A program made the position numbers and the translations under genes. DNA of 64,000 nt from Perognathus longimembris pacificus (taxonomy: Eukaryota; Chordata; Mammalia; Rodentia; Heteromyidae): NCBI RefSeq assembly GCF_023159225.1, contig NC_063167.1, positions 17,983,360-18,047,359 of the forward strand, in the 5' to 3' direction. Below the pieces are notes generated by a model. That model did no database searches. It was not told where the DNA came from and was given only the letters and a program-made list of their open reading frames with translations. Below are positions 46,597-58,780 of this stretch, piece after piece (within the stretch, counting starts at the first letter, position 1; the number at the start of each line of letters is the position of its first letter).

Positions 46597-46848
46597 TGTT
46601 TTGTTTTGTTTTTGTGGGTCAGGTTGTGGGGCTTGAACTCAGGGCTTGAGCACTGACCTTAAGCTTTTTCCCTCAAGGCTAGCTCTCTACCACTTGAGTG
46701 AGCCACAGTTCAACTTACGGTTTTCTGGTGGTTAATTGGAGATAAGAGTCTCATGGACTTTCTTGCCCAGCTGGTTTCCAACTGCAATCTTTGGGTCTCA
46801 GATTTCCTGAGTAGCTAGGATTATAGATGTGGGCCACCAGTGCCCAGC
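46597..46848 (-). mobile_element. B1-Geo SINE
   Basis: Full minus dimer ending GCCACCAGTGCCCAGC. Confidence 0.85.
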
Positions 46849-47152
46849 TCTGCTTTCTTTTTTTCTGGTCGTTCTACCAATGTTTTCTCTTTCTGATTAT
46901 GTTACATATTGTTTGTTTCCCTATAGTTTATTATCCTTATTTGCTTTCTTCTTTTCCCTTTCTTTCCTCTTCCTTTCATTTTTTTCTAAAAGATTTTGTA
47001 ATTCTTGATATTCCCAGCTTCTTTATGGATATACCAGCCATCTTAAAACTTTTTAAAGATAGAATAGAGATGCCATAGCAAACCTTGATCTACTTGAGTA
47101 GCTCCCAAATTATTTGATTTATAGCAATGTGCTATGATAAAACTGTAGACAT

Positions 47153-47379
47153 TAGCCAGCACTGGTGGCTCACACCTGTCATCCTAGTTACGTAGGAGGC
47201 TGAGATCTGAGGATCATGGTTTGAAGCCAACCCAGGAAGAAAAAGTCTGTGAGACTCTTATCTCAATAAACTACTCAAAAAAGCCAGAAGTGGCACTGTG
47301 GCTCAAGTGGTAGAGTGCTAGCCTTGAGCAAAAGAAGCTCAGGGACAGCACCCAGGACAAGCAAAAAAAAAAAAAAAAA
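47153..47379 (+). mobile_element. B1-Geo SINE
   Basis: Full plus dimer with A tail. Confidence 0.86.
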
Positions 47380-47674
47380 GTAGACTGTTTAATATTGTTA
47401 TGGCAGTTGAATTTCCCACCAGAATATGTGATTTTAAAATTTTAAAATGACTTTCTCCTCAAAACTGTGAAAAAGGCTTCGAATTTATCTTTGCCATCCC
47501 AGCCACCATGTTGCCCTTTATAGAACAAATGATTTGTGTTTTGTTAATTTTTCAATCATAGATGTCAATGCATTAGCTTTTCACATAGAATTTCTAGTGT
47601 TGAAAAATTAAGTCTGCGTCACGTTTTTACTATCTGCCAAGTCAATATATGTAAGTAAACCAAGAAAGTCCTTG

Positions 47675-47870
47675 TACTGTCTGAGTGGCTCACACCTGTA
47701 ATCCTAGTTACGCAGGAGGCTGAGATCTGATGATCAGGGTTTGAAGCCAACCAGGGCAGAAGCTGGAAGTGGATCTTGGCTCATATAAGCCTTCAGTAAA
47801 AAAGCTAAGGAACAGCACTGAATTCAATCCATAGAACTGGTATGAAAAAGAAAAGAAAACAAAAACCAGA
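47675..47870 (+). mobile_element. B1-Geo SINE, diverged
   Basis: Plus dimer with a shortened linker. Confidence 0.75.
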
Positions 47871-48199
47871 AAGTCCCTGTTGAAGCTACCATCTCAGTTA
47901 TTAATCACCAGTTTTCCCTGGTTTACTTAGTGGTTCTGTCTGTCCTGCTATGGTAAATTTCATTCTTTCTTGTTAAAAGCTCTTATACTTGATCACAGCT
48001 AACAACTATTTTTATTCTAGAACATATTATCCAGAGTGGGGTACATGGCTGTATGTGTAAACTTATGTTGGAGTATAATGTTAAAGGGAACATTTGTAGT
48101 CGCCTAAAATACACTGTAGATAACAATTTATTACACTTGTATTTACAGGATGTGAAAATGTTAAATACATTGAACTGTCATGGGTTTTATGTACCTTAT

Positions 48200-48495
48200 A
48201 GATCATAGATTGGCACTTTTCCTGTAAAGGACCAGAGAATAAATATTTGAGGCTTTGCAAGTCATGTAATTTCACTACACAGCTTTGTCATTGTAGTGAG
48301 TGAAAGTAAGGAAATACAATACCTGAAGCAAATGATCATGGCTATATTCTAGCCAGACCTTATTATGGACAATGGAATCAGAATTTCATATATAACTTTA
48401 CATGTCCCTAAAAATTGTTCCCTACCCATTAAAAAATGTAAACCTGTCCTTACCTCACAGCCACAGAGTGGAATCTGGCCTGTTAGACATAGTTT
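48200..48495 (+). mobile_element. old nonautonomous DNA transposon (MER-type hAT)
   Basis: TTCCTGTAAAGGACCAGAGA, AATATTTGAGGCTTTGCAAG, GTCATTGTAGTGAGTGAAAG, ATGATCATGGCTATATTC and GGAATCTGGCCTGTTAGAC reproduce a very common mammalian hAT-type MER repeat whose exact subfamily name I cannot fix. Confidence 0.55.
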
Positions 48496-48596
48496 TCTCA
48501 CACACACAAAAAAATGTTGGCCAAAAAATTAGTTACATACTGTTTTGAAGAGCTGTATTATCTTAGGATCTTCTTTTGTTGTCACAGTATCCTCTA

Positions 48597-48798
48597 GGGG
48601 CTGGGAATATGGCCTAGTGGCAAGAGTGCTTGCCTCGTATACATGAAGCCCTGGGTTTGATTCCTCAGCACCACAGATATAGAAAAGGCAAGAAGAGGCT
48701 CTGTGGCTCAAGTGGCAGAGTGCTAGCCTTGAGCAAAAAGAAGCCAGGGACAGTGCTCAGTCCCTGAGTTCCAACACCAGGACTGGCAAAAATAAAAA
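48597..48798 (+). mobile_element. IDL-Geo SINE
   Basis: Full dimer with slightly diverged Geo half. Confidence 0.87.
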
Positions 48799-48799
48799 A

Positions 48800-50430
48800 G
48801 TATCTTCTGCTTTGTTTATGGAAAACAAAAGACAGGGCATTCATTTCTGTTTATTTGTTGTCGAGGTAAACCTCAACTGTAATCTAAAACATTGTAACCA
48901 CCACAATACCCCTCCCTGTCCCAGTCTGTTTTCTAAATTGCTGCATGTTAACTGTGATCATAACAGTTACTGACGATCCCATCTACTCTTCATTTTCATA
49001 AATTTAAGGATCTGCCTCTGTTTTCCCCTTTTTTCTAATTATTTTCAAAATAAAGGGACTCCCTTGAGGGGAATTCCCCAATTAGAGCCTATTTGGGCAG
49101 TATTTATCAGTAAGTCAGAAGAAAATAAACATTCTTTTTGCCACTGTTGAGGTTTGGACTTGGAGCTTTTTGCTTGCTCAGATTACTGAGCTGTCCCTCT
49201 AACACTTGAACCACATCTTCAGCCCTGAATTTTGTTGGTAATTTTGGAAATATAGTCTCACAGACTTTTCTTCTTGGGGTGACTTCACAGTAATAGACTC
49301 TTAGTCTGAGCATCCACAGTTAGCTATGCTTATAGCTACTGAGCCTAGCTTAAAGTAATGTTCTCTTGGAAATGTCTTTGCTTCCTATTGGGCACAATTG
49401 TATTCTGAAGAGTGATTCCTTGGAGAGGTGCTTCCAAATAAGTTCCCAAATACATGTTCCTTGAAGTTCCTTCGTTCACAGTCTTTTAGCTCTGATACTT
49501 AGTTGAATAAATTGTTTAATCTAACAAGATATTGAAGCCTAAAGAAATATGCTAATGAACTTTCCTTTTGGAACATTTAAAAATATTTTTGTCTCATTAA
49601 TTTCTCTGTTAATATGTATATTTATTGTGAATAAATCTTACTGCAAATTGGATTCTGGTTGCTACGAATTATTAAGGAAGTAGGAGCCAGTTATGCTGTA
49701 CATAGACCCACTACTTTAAAAAAAGGAGAGGAGGGAAAAGAAACCCCTGTTCCAGGCGATCCAGCAAGAACTGCCTGTCAGACAACCTTTCTAGAAAGGG
49801 TCCCTTGCTTTTCCATGTTTTCCGTCTTCTCCATGGCCCAAAAAATGCCTTTTGCTTAGTCCTAACCCAGAGATAGCCAGTATGTATGTGTTCAGTTCTC
49901 AAAATATTGCTTTAAATCAACTTTGAACTCATTTAACATATTTATGCAAATCTTTAAGAATGTTTTTTTCTACCCAATTTAACCAGTCACTATAACATTG
50001 TCACATATGTTGGAAGCATTTTTTAATAAGCTGATTTTGCCTTTTGTGTTTTTTAAAGCACTGTACAAATTAGTAGTTATTAGCCACCCAGTATTGCTAC
50101 TCTGATCAAGATGAAGATTGAACAGTGGAGTGGGTGTGGACCTGTGGGTGTGAGGAGAGCTTATTCCTGTAATATAGAACTACAGCAGGTGTATCACTTT
50201 CTCTCTTACTTCACCTGGGTTAAACCTTCTCTTAGGCTCACAGTGCTAGGTTTTTATTATATTATCTTTATGCTCTACATTTTGAAGTTATTTACTAGCT
50301 CAAATTGTGTTTCCTGTGGTCATGTCTGATTAATGGAGAAATGTAATGTCTCTCCAAAGACATGTTCCCTTTATGATTTTGTTGAAAATGTTAACACAAG
50401 AAGCCATCATTATTATTACAAGATTTTTCA
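48800..50430. other. intron 17, mostly single-copy
   Basis: Apart from one B1-Geo copy (49135-49349) I see no feature here. The short ORFs around 49660-49900 on both strands lack splice context. Confidence 0.4.
49135..49349 (-). mobile_element. B1-Geo SINE, diverged
   Basis: Degraded minus dimer. Confidence 0.65.
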
Positions 50431-50432
50431 GC

Positions 50433-50562
50433 CAGGCACTGATGGCTTATGCCCTTAATCATAGCTACTCAGGAGGCTGAGATCTGAGGACCACAGTTCA
50501 AAGCCAGCCTGGGCAGGAAAGTCCAGGGGACTCTTATCTCCCGTAACTACTCAGAAATAACT
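50433..50562 (+). mobile_element. B1-like left monomer of B1-Geo
   Basis: GCCAGGCACTGATGGC to CTCTTATCTCC; no Geo half. Confidence 0.8.
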
Positions 50563-50902
50563 GGCGTTTCTATATCTCCATCATAACCCTGTCCCCGCCC
50601 TTCATAGTGTAAGGAAGTAAAACAGACTGCCAAAGGTTCTGATCACAAAGACATGCTTAGTCTAACCTGTAATATTTGCTCAAGTGCTTTGACTTCTATA
50701 GCTGGATTCGGGTGTGAGAACACTCATTTGATCTGTGGAGTCCCTGCTGGTGAGTGCAGTGTAAAAGCAAAATTTTCTATTACCTAATAGTTAAAATTTT
50801 GCATCTGGCATGGATTTTGAAACTGTTTGCTTTTACATTCATCTATGCTGGGGATAACCTAATAATAGCACTATTCAGAAAATTATATGAAACTATGTTT
50901 TA

Positions 50903-50972
50903 GGGGCTGGAGATGCATCTCAGTGTAAGACATGGGGTTCAATCCCCGTCACCACAAAAAGGAAAGGCAAAT
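50903..50972 (+). mobile_element. ID-like monomer
   Basis: GGGGCTGGAGATGCATCTCAG and GGTTCAATCCCC boxes with an internal deletion. Confidence 0.6.
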
Positions 50973-51304
50973 AAGTTAAAACTATGTTTGGAAGATAATT
51001 GTTACTGGGGAATTTTGTTGGTTGCATTTGTGAAAGAAAGGTGAATTGTGAAGTTACTTTCCTGTGATAATTTTGCCAACTCTAGTAAAAAGCTAGTGTC
51101 TTCCTGAATAAGCTCCTTTATCCAGATTTTTATCAGATGTAAGCTCTATATACCAGAGAATAGTTATGGACCATGAAAATGACTCTGAGTTTCATGGAGA
51201 AGCTAGTATGTACTGTAAAGATGTATTTCCAGCTGCAAACTAATAGCATATAGCTAAAATTTAAAAAGTGGAGAGAGTATATTCAAGAAAAAAAATGAAG
51301 AGAA

Positions 51305-51490
51305 ATAGGCATGGCTCAAGTAATAGAGCTCCTGGCTAGTGAACACAAGATGCTAAGTTCAAACCCCAGTGCTGCCAGAGGGGTAGGGGGTTGGGGTATT
51401 GCTTGACAAAGAAAAGTACACTAGGGGCTGGGATATCATTAAGTGATGAAATGCTTACCTAGCAAATACAACACCTTGTACCAAAAAGGA
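51305..51490 (+). mobile_element. two ID-like monomers
   Basis: Units at 51305-51380 (GGCTCAAGTAATAGAG, AGTTCAAACCCC) and 51424-51490. Confidence 0.55.
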
Positions 51491-52289
51491 AGAGATAAAA
51501 TAATAATAATAATACAGTTTTTCTTTTAAGGCACACTGGAGTAGAAAGAGAACTTTCAAGTCATCATTTGCTAGCCACGTGGAAACTCTTGTTAGTTTAT
51601 CCCCATCTTGAATGCTTGTGGTTCTGATGTCCTTTTTAAAACTTCTACTGGCCTGAGTCTCCCACTGAAAACGTACCCAAACTGTCATTTATCAAGCTTT
51701 TGAGGGTGGAGGGATCAAGGGATGTTTTCCTTTTTGGTAAATTATGCTCTTTCTTCATGTTTCCTTTTTTGGCTGAAGAATGGGCTACTGCTGCTCAGCT
51801 TGTCATCTTTATGTGCTATTTACAAATGGCTTTTACAAAAGAAGCCATTACCACATCTGATTTATCTTTTATTGCAAGTGCCCATTTAAAAGCATTGGTT
51901 TTAAAGTAAATTGGTGTCTAAATTACCAGGTTGGTGTTCTTACTGATTATTATACAACTCAGGGAAGCATTGATATTAATAAGTTTTCAAAATAGGAAAG
52001 AGTTTACAAATATTTACAATATATTCATGTATGAAGACATATATTTTGCTTTAAACAAAACCTTTTCCTTAACCATTCAACATCACTCTTCCCTGAGACA
52101 TTACCTTGCCATGTTTTCTTAGAAGAATGTAGAAACAGAGCACTCGCAATTAACTGATCTTATCAGGATTGGATTCTACGTTAAAAAAAATGTTTTTTAG
52201 CTTGCATGTTACCAACTATCTGGTGATATTACCTAAATACATTGTTGATAATCTAAGTGACTGTAATGTTTATTGTTTACTTTAGTTAA

Positions 52290-52535
52290 GAACCAGGAGC
52301 TGGACTCTTCCGCTGGGTATCTTCCTTCTGTGCTTAGCAAGATAACCTGGATTCCTGCTGGTTCTGTGGGCCTTTGCAGTGCAAAGCGCTTCTTACTGGG
52401 TTTACAAAGCAAGGGTAATATGCTCTGTGGGTGTCTGTGTGTCTGTGCACTCCCTCAACCCCAGTCCCATTGCCACCTCTGCTCACTCCCTTTTGCTTAT
52501 TAAAGCTTATTATTTAAAAAAACAAAAAACAAAAA
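52290..52535 (+). mobile_element. LTR-like or retroposed fragment, unidentified
   Basis: A GC-richer block with GGACTCTTCCGCTGGGTATC, a pyrimidine-rich segment (CACTCCCTCAACCCCAGTCC), ATTAAAGC, then A-rich AAAAACAAAAAAC. The layout looks like the end of an LTR or a retroposed transcript. Family not recognised. Confidence 0.3.
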
Positions 52536-52565
52536 ACCTATATGGATCTTATTTAAAAGTTGAAC

Positions 52566-52615
52566 AAGCTGGCTCCAGTAGCTCATGTCTATAATCCTAG
52601 CTACTTAGGAGGCTG
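52566..52615 (+). mobile_element. B1 fragment
   Basis: GTAGCTCATGTCTATAATCC only. Confidence 0.6.
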
Positions 52616-52879
52616 TCCCCTGCCTCCTAGAAATCTTCTGGATGTAAAATATGGTAGTATTAGTCTACACAGTGTATATTGCTAATCTAGAAGTTATTTA
52701 GATCTATTTGGCGATACCTTGATCAAAATGTTTTGTATTCTGAGTTCATATCATAACTTTGGCAAAAAAGTGAGTATTTACTTTGAGTAGCTTCACTGTT
52801 CCAGAGGCAGATTTCAAATAAGGAATTTTATTTTTTTAAAAAAACTAAACTCACATACAACCACATTTTTAAAACTCAC

Positions 52880-52990
52880 ATTTCTTACAGACCCCTGCTG
52901 AATAGCCCAGAGAGGACTCAAACTCAGATTCTTCCTGCCTCAACCTCCTGAGTGCTGAAGTTAAAGTATTATACTACCAAAACCAGCTAG
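52880..52990 (-). mobile_element. B1 monomer
   Basis: Reversed B1: CTCAACCTCCTGAGTGCTG. Confidence 0.6.
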
Positions 52991-53159
52991 TTGTTGACAT
53001 TTCTAATAGTTTTTTCCCTTAGTTAATTTCCTCTTAGGAACCTGTTAAAGGTCTATTTCGAACTGTCTTTAAAGGCTTGATGAACATCAAGGATGAATGA
53101 ACATCAGCCATTCCTTCATAAATGGTTTACTGAACTTATCAAGGGTTTTGTTGTTGGTT

Positions 53160-53440
53160 GTGTCTGATTTTGTTCTTGCACATCTAGGGGTGGAACCCAG
53201 GACTCACAAATGGTAGGCAAATGTTCTGCCACTGAGTTACACCCCAAATCTTGAACTTTTTCAAGTTGTGCTGTCCCTGACCTTTTGTGCGCTCTACCAC
53301 ATGAGCCATAACTCTACTCCCAGGTTTTTTGGTGATTAATTGGAGATCAGAGTCTCATGGACTTTACTGCCTAGGCTGGCTTTGAACCATGATCCTCACA
53401 TCTTAGCTTCCTGAGTAGCTAAGATTATAAGTGCCCAGCA
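53160..53440 (-). mobile_element. ID-like monomer and B1-Geo SINE
   Basis: A reversed tRNA-like unit (to 53252) runs into a minus B1-Geo dimer lacking part of Geo. Confidence 0.7.
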
Positions 53441-53571
53441 CTTAGTTTTTAAGGTCATTTCACTGCTGAAATCAGACACAAGACCTTAGATAAGATAATA
53501 GTAACAAAAGATAATAGAATACACTAAAGTCGTTTCCATGTATAGTTACATATGTAGGAAAATACATATAT

Positions 53572-53811
53572 CTTTTTTTCTGTTGGTCATGGGGCTTGAA
53601 CTCAGGGTCCGGGAGCTGTCCCTAAGTATTTGGGCTCAAGGCTAGCACTCTACCACTTTGAGCCATAAGGCCACTTCCAGCTTCCTGGTGGTTAATTGGA
53701 GATAAGAGTCTCACCAACTTTCCAGCTCAGGCTGTCTTTGAACCACAATCCTTAGATCTCAGTCTCCTGAGTACTTAGCATTACAGGCGTGAGCCACTGC
53801 TGGCACCTGGT
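53572..53811 (-). mobile_element. B1-Geo SINE
   Basis: Full minus dimer. Confidence 0.85.
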
Positions 53812-53845
53812 ATTGCTATCATTTTGATTTCACTTGTTTCTTTGT

Positions 53846-53940
53846 TTTTGTTGGTTTGGTTTTTTGAGACAAGATTCTCAGTATTTAGGCTCATCCTCCC
53901 AAGTGCTAGGATTACAGGTATGTACCACCATACCTGGCCC
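53846..53940 (-). mobile_element. B1 monomer
   Basis: Reversed B1: TTTGAGACAAGATTC to TACCACCATACCTGG. Confidence 0.65.
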
Positions 53941-54339
53941 AGAAAATATGTTTAAATGAGTGATAAATAAAACATAGTGTATTATCAGAGGATGCTGGTC
54001 TTCTTCAGTGTTTTTGCCTCCTTCCCTCATTTTACATCTCATCATGGCCCTGAGTTGAAAGTGCTTCCCAAAGGTCTACCAGCCTTCACATGCTCCCTTT
54101 CTGCCTAACCACAGTGTTACTATATAGAAAGATAAAATGAGACAGCACAGAGAAAGGAATGGGTTTTCTGTCACTACTCAAAGGCAAAATTAGTCTTCAC
54201 TAATGGATACAGGAAAAAAATCACTACGTGGGACCTCAGGAGAAACTGATACAGCTTTGCCTGGAAAATAAAAATTAAGAAAGTTTTTTATCCAGGATTT
54301 TTTCCCCACTGTGATCTTTTATAAGAAAGATAGTCTTTT

Positions 54340-54434
54340 TAAAATGGACCAGTGGCTCAAAGAGGTAGAATGTTCTGGGACAGTGCTTAAGCCCTGAGTT
54401 CAAGCTTCAGGACCAACACACAAAAAAACATCTC
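54340..54434 (+). mobile_element. solo Geo monomer
   Basis: Only the right monomer (CAGTGGCTCAAAGAGGTAGA to CTTCAGGACC) between direct repeats AAGAAAGATAGTCTTTT at 54323-54339 and 54435-54451. Confidence 0.75.
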
Positions 54435-54451
54435 AAGAAAGATAGTCTTTT

Positions 54452-54544
54452 TTTGCCAGTCCTGTGGTGCTGGGGAATCGAACCAAAGGCTTCATGTATA
54501 CGAGGCAAGCGCTCTTGCCACTAGGCCATATCCCTAGCCCCTAG
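54452..54544 (-). mobile_element. IDL-Geo SINE with internal deletion
   Basis: GCCAGTCCTG joins directly to TGGTGCTGGGGAATCG, losing most of the Geo half. Direct repeats AAGAAAGATAGTCTTTT at 54435-54451 and 54545-54561. Confidence 0.85.
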
Positions 54545-55029
54545 AAGAAAGATAGTCTTTTAAGCATAACTCTAGTTGTTTTGGTTGTCTCTTCAAATAG
54601 ATGGCTCTTACTTCAAAAATAGCCTGAAAATAAAAAGACTCTGGGTTATATGCAACGAAGTGGCAGCACAATGCCTGTAAGACACCCATATCCTGCTCTT
54701 AATGCTGTCTGTGACCCAAGAGGCAAGGGGTGGAGTTTATAACCCATCAAGGCACATATATACACAGGGTTTGAGGATGCTGAGACATAATCATGTCTTT
54801 TGAATAAACATTTGTCAGGAGGAAGATGTCTTTGTTTTCTTCCACAAAACACAGAAAGCCATTGATTTAAAAAATGAGATTGAGAACCTTTAAGTGAGAT
54901 TGCTCATCAATTAACTATTTGTTTAATGGTCTTCTTTTCACATTCTTAAAACTGACTAGATATCACCGAGTATCTTGTATAGGTAGCCAATCTATAATTG
55001 TTATCTTTCTTCTTGCTCTTTTTATTTTA

Positions 55030-55262
55030 TTTTATTTTGTTGCCATGGGGCTTGAATTCACGGCCTGGACACTGTCCCTGTGCTCTTTTGCTCAAGGCTA
55101 GCACTCGACCACTTTGAGCCACAGAGCCACTTCCCATTTTCTGGTGGTTAATTGAAAAATAAGGATCTCAGATTTTCCTGCCCGGGCTGGCTTTGAACTG
55201 TGATCCCCCGATCTCAGCCTCCTGAGGAGCTAGAATTATAGGCATAGGCCACCAGTGTCCGT
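55030..55262 (-). mobile_element. B1-Geo SINE
   Basis: Full minus dimer. Confidence 0.84.
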
Positions 55263-55774
55263 TTTTGTATATTCTTATAGCTCTCCCAGTTCTCTAGATA
55301 AGTAACACCTTGACAGATACCTCTAAATCACATTAGGTCTCAATTTTGCCGCTATGCTCAGATGTAGCTATATATCAGTTCATATTCCTGGAAAGATCCC
55401 TTTAAAGCTTCCAGGCTAATTTGGTAGTAAGCTGTTACACAAGTTTATGTAATCTTGGCTCTTGTTGATGATCATAGCCAAAGGCAACAACACTGTCAGT
55501 TAAAATTATTCACCCATACATTCCAGATTCTGAGTGTCTCATGTCATAGAGCCTTTATATCTTCTTCTGGCCAGAGTCTTGTCTTTTGGGTTTTCTACTT
55601 CCTTATATTTACAGATATCTTGTCAGCCACCAAGACTAAGAGTACCTTAGACAAGCATTGTACTTCTCAAATTAGAGTGACATGAATTCTTTAGAGCATA
55701 ACAAAACATGTGGTCCTACTAGAGATGCTTTCTGGTGCCATGTAAGAAGATGAGCATTAGAACCAGAGATAAAA

Positions 55775-55848
55775 CAGAATCTAAATCCTAGCTTCATTAT
55801 TTCCTAGCTCTAAGTTCCTTAACCTGATCTTTCTTCATGTGTAAAATG
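55775..55848 (+). repeat. MIR fragment
   Basis: CTAAATCCTAGCTTCATTAT, CTAAGTTCCTTAACCTGATC and ATGTGTAAAATGAATAA are MIR-like, truncated by the next SINE. Confidence 0.5.
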
Positions 55849-56060
55849 AATAATCTCAGGAGACTGAGATCTGAATATCATTGTTCAAAGCCAGCACAGG
55901 GAGGAAAGGCTGTGAGACTCTATAATCTTCAATTAACCACCAAAATGGTAGATGTGGAGTTGCGGCTCAAGTGGTAGAGCACTATCCTTGAGCAAAAAAG
56001 GCTCAGGGATATCACTCAGGCTCTTGAGTCCAAGCCTTAGTATAGGCACTAAACAACCAA
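55849..56060 (+). mobile_element. B1-Geo SINE, 5' truncated
   Basis: Starts at CTCAGGAGACTGAGATCTG; Geo half complete. Confidence 0.8.
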
Positions 56061-56334
56061 GGATAATGACTACCTCCAAGTGGGATTATAAAGAATTCAA
56101 TGAGCAAGCATGTTAAATAACTACCACAGTACCTGATTCATGGTGAATATGCAATAACAGTAACCTTCTTCTTTAAATACGAGATGAGATTATGAACCTT
56201 GTTTAGTGAGCCACAGTTTGTATTCTTTCCATTATAACATTCCTTGCTAGACATTGCAGTTTTTAAATTACATGACAAAGCAAAAGTTCCCTTATCAACT
56301 AGATTTATTTGAAGTACCTTCATCTTAATTTTAC

Positions 56335-56480
56335 AGGACACCTATTTATATGCCAAAAACTAAATAACAAAGACATGAAGCTAAGTAAGACATAGTGAAA
56401 ATAAAGAAGTCCTAATTCCTCCACATGCTCATAGTCTAGGAAGAGACAGATGAATATTCCAGTAATGAAGGGGCTTTAAT
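56335..56480 (-). repeat. L2 fragment
   Basis: AATAACAAAGACATGAAG, CCTCCACATGCTCATAGTC and AGGAAGAGACAGATGAATA match reversed L2. The next L2-like piece at 57300 may belong to the same element. Confidence 0.5.
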
Positions 56481-56920
56481 GAGGGGCTCAAGGAATGACT
56501 AAGTCATAGAGTAGTTGGCTAGCATTAGCAAGGAACCAGGTTTAATCCTCAGCAAAGAAAAGAGGAAATAAAACTGGTTTTGGTGGCTCATACCTGTAAT
56601 CTCAGCATGTTGGGGGTAGAGATTAGGACTATGGTGGAGATTAGGACTGTGGTTGAAGGTCATCCTGGGCAAATGCTAGTGAAACCTCATCTTAATTAAT
56701 GAACTGGGCATGGTGGAATCCACTTGTAATCCCAGCTACTTAGGTCATAATTAGGAGGATCACAGTCTGAGGCTGTCCCAGGCAAGACCCTACCTGGAAA
56801 ATAATTAAATCACAAAAACGCTAGTATCAGGTGATAGAATGATTGTCTAGCAAGTGGGAGGTCGTGAGTTCAATCCCAGGTACTACCAAAAAAGAAGGAA
56901 GAGAAAAAAGATCAGGAAGA
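56480..56920 (+). mobile_element. ID-like and B1 monomer cluster
   Basis: ID-like 56494-56555, B1 units 56577-56690 and 56704-56800, ID-like 56815-56890, all plus, followed by a GGAGGA purine run. Confidence 0.6.
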
Positions 56921-57074
56921 GGAGGAGGAGGAGAAGCAGCCAGGAGAAAACTCCCAGAAGAACTGACACTTGAGTTAATCATCAACTGTGGTCAGAAGAA
57001 ACAATATCTACAGCAGTGTGGCAGCAAAATAAATCATGCTCTGTTCTGCAAGTAGTTTTGAATTAATGGAGAAA

Positions 57075-57135
57075 AAGTGAAGTACTTGCCTAGCATACAT
57101 GAGGCCCTGGGTTCCATTCTCAGCACTGAAACAAA
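57075..57135 (+). mobile_element. ID-like fragment
   Basis: CTTGCCTAGCATACATGAGG then GGTTCCATTCTCAGC. Confidence 0.6.
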
Positions 57136-57299
57136 AAGAGGAGGAGAAGGATGATGCATGTAGAAGTATCGCAGAATAAAGGTGGGGAGATTTGAGGAAT
57201 TTTTGTCTTAAGGGTCTGCTTTTCAGCAGAAGAGTTTTAAGGTAGAAAATGGAGTTTTCATGTTAGAAATAAACACTTTAGTAGTAAAAAAGAAGATGC

Positions 57300-57720
57300 A
57301 TTCAGAGAAAGTTTGAGCTGAAAAAGGAAAAAGGAGTAGAAGCAAGGAAAAACAGAAGGAATCAGTAATCTGGATAAGATACTACTAGAGCTTGAATGAA
57401 GCTGATAGATAGAGGAATAGAGATGAGCAGATAGATATGGAAATGGTAAAGTAGAATAAGTATGACTGGATGATACAATTTCTGGGTGAATGGAAGGAAG
57501 GCCTTGAAGATGACTCTCAGGATTTGTCATGAAAGACTGCTTTAGAGCCGTCCCATTTACCATTATACACAAACAGTGAAAGTTGGAGTGAAAGGCCCAA
57601 GTACTAACAGAAGTGAGTTTATTTTGGAGTATATAGAATTCCATGTACTTGGGAGGATATTCTATAAATAGCAGTTTGAGTTGTTTAAGAAATCTGGACA
57701 TTGGAGCCAATTGGAGTGGT
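57300..57720 (-). repeat. L2 remnant
   Basis: GATGACTCTCAGGATTTGTC, CCCATTTACCATTATACAC, GAGTTTATTTTGGAG and TTGAGTTGTTTAAGAAATC follow the order of reversed L2. The 150-codon minus-strand ORF across 57258-57710 therefore probably stems from L2 and is not a gene. Confidence 0.55.
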
Positions 57721-57924
57721 TTACATGGCTATGAGAGTCCTACAATGGTCATCTGACCCAGCTGTTACAATTTTTCCTTTCATTTCTAATAACTAACACT
57801 TAATAGGTATTCAGTCAAGTACTATGGCTTTGGCTTTAACTTTTGACCTCTTTTGTTTATGTTTGGGGTTTTTTTGTTTTGTTTTGGGGTTTGTTTGTTT
57901 GTTTGTTTGTTTTGGGTTTGTTTT

Positions 57925-58120
57925 TTTTTGCCAGTCCTGGGGCTTGAACTCAAGGCCTGAGCACTGTCCCTGGCTCCTTTCTGCTCAAGGCTAGCACTCT
58001 ACCACTTGAGCCACAGCACCACTTCTGGCCTTTTCTATATAAGTGGTGTTGAGGAATCGAACCCAGGGCTTCATGTATACGAGGCAAGCGCTCTTGCCAC
58101 TAGACCATATTCCCAGCCCT
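57925..58120 (-). mobile_element. IDL-Geo SINE
   Basis: Full dimer within GTTT/GGTTT-rich flanks. Confidence 0.87.
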
Positions 58121-58599
58121 GGTTTGGTTTGGTTTGGTTTTGAAGGGGGCAGGAAAGAGTGATCTAATTTTCTGTAGCCGTATCAACTTCGGGTCCACAT
58201 AGTGCTAGCCTAAGCAATGTTTAATTTACGAATAGCTTTTTGATAACAGATTATCACTTCAAAAAATCATTGCAGTAGAAGGGCACAAACTTTGTTCTTG
58301 ATTGCTTTGGGGTTTTTCCTCATTATTAGTTAGCCTTCTCAGTAGTGGCAGAATTAACTTGGAGAATGCTTAAAGTTCCTATTAATGAGAATGGGTTTGG
58401 TACACTGTTGACAACTAGGGCTATCATATAACATTTTGATGAACCTTATATATTGCCAGCTGGTCTATTTTTGGACATCTCTATAGCAGTTTATCTGATT
58501 CAAAAAAGAAATTGTGAAATAAGTACCCTAGAAAGTAGTCAGCATGCTAATAATAGCAACAAATTAATTCCAGGCCTTAGCACATGCACACATGAACAA

Positions 58600-58604
58600 G
58601 TATG

Positions 58605-58642
<38 letters not shown>
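58600..58642 (+). repeat. (CA)n microsatellite
   Basis: ACACACAC run of about 40 bases. Confidence 0.95.
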
Positions 58643-58643
<1 letters not shown>

Positions 58644-58689
58644 ATTTAGGTTCTCTGTTAATTGTGTAGTTGAATTAAACAAATTGGCA

Positions 58690-58780
58690 TCATTCTTTAG
58701 AGCTTACAAAGTATTTTCATATGTGTGTTATATTTGATCCTCAGAACCGCACAAGTCAAACCAAGTTATATTCTCATATT
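58690..58780. repeat. MIR3/L2-like fragment
   Basis: TTTAGAGCTTACAAAGTATT then TTGATCCTCAGAACCGC resembles the common old motif of these families. Confidence 0.4.

Noticed and set aside
49659..49902. Overlapping plus and minus ORFs
   Set aside because: Short, without splice sites in an EPB41-compatible phase; no recognisable product.
57258..57710. 150-codon minus-strand ORF
   Set aside because: It overlies an L2 remnant in reversed orientation and has no splice or promoter context.
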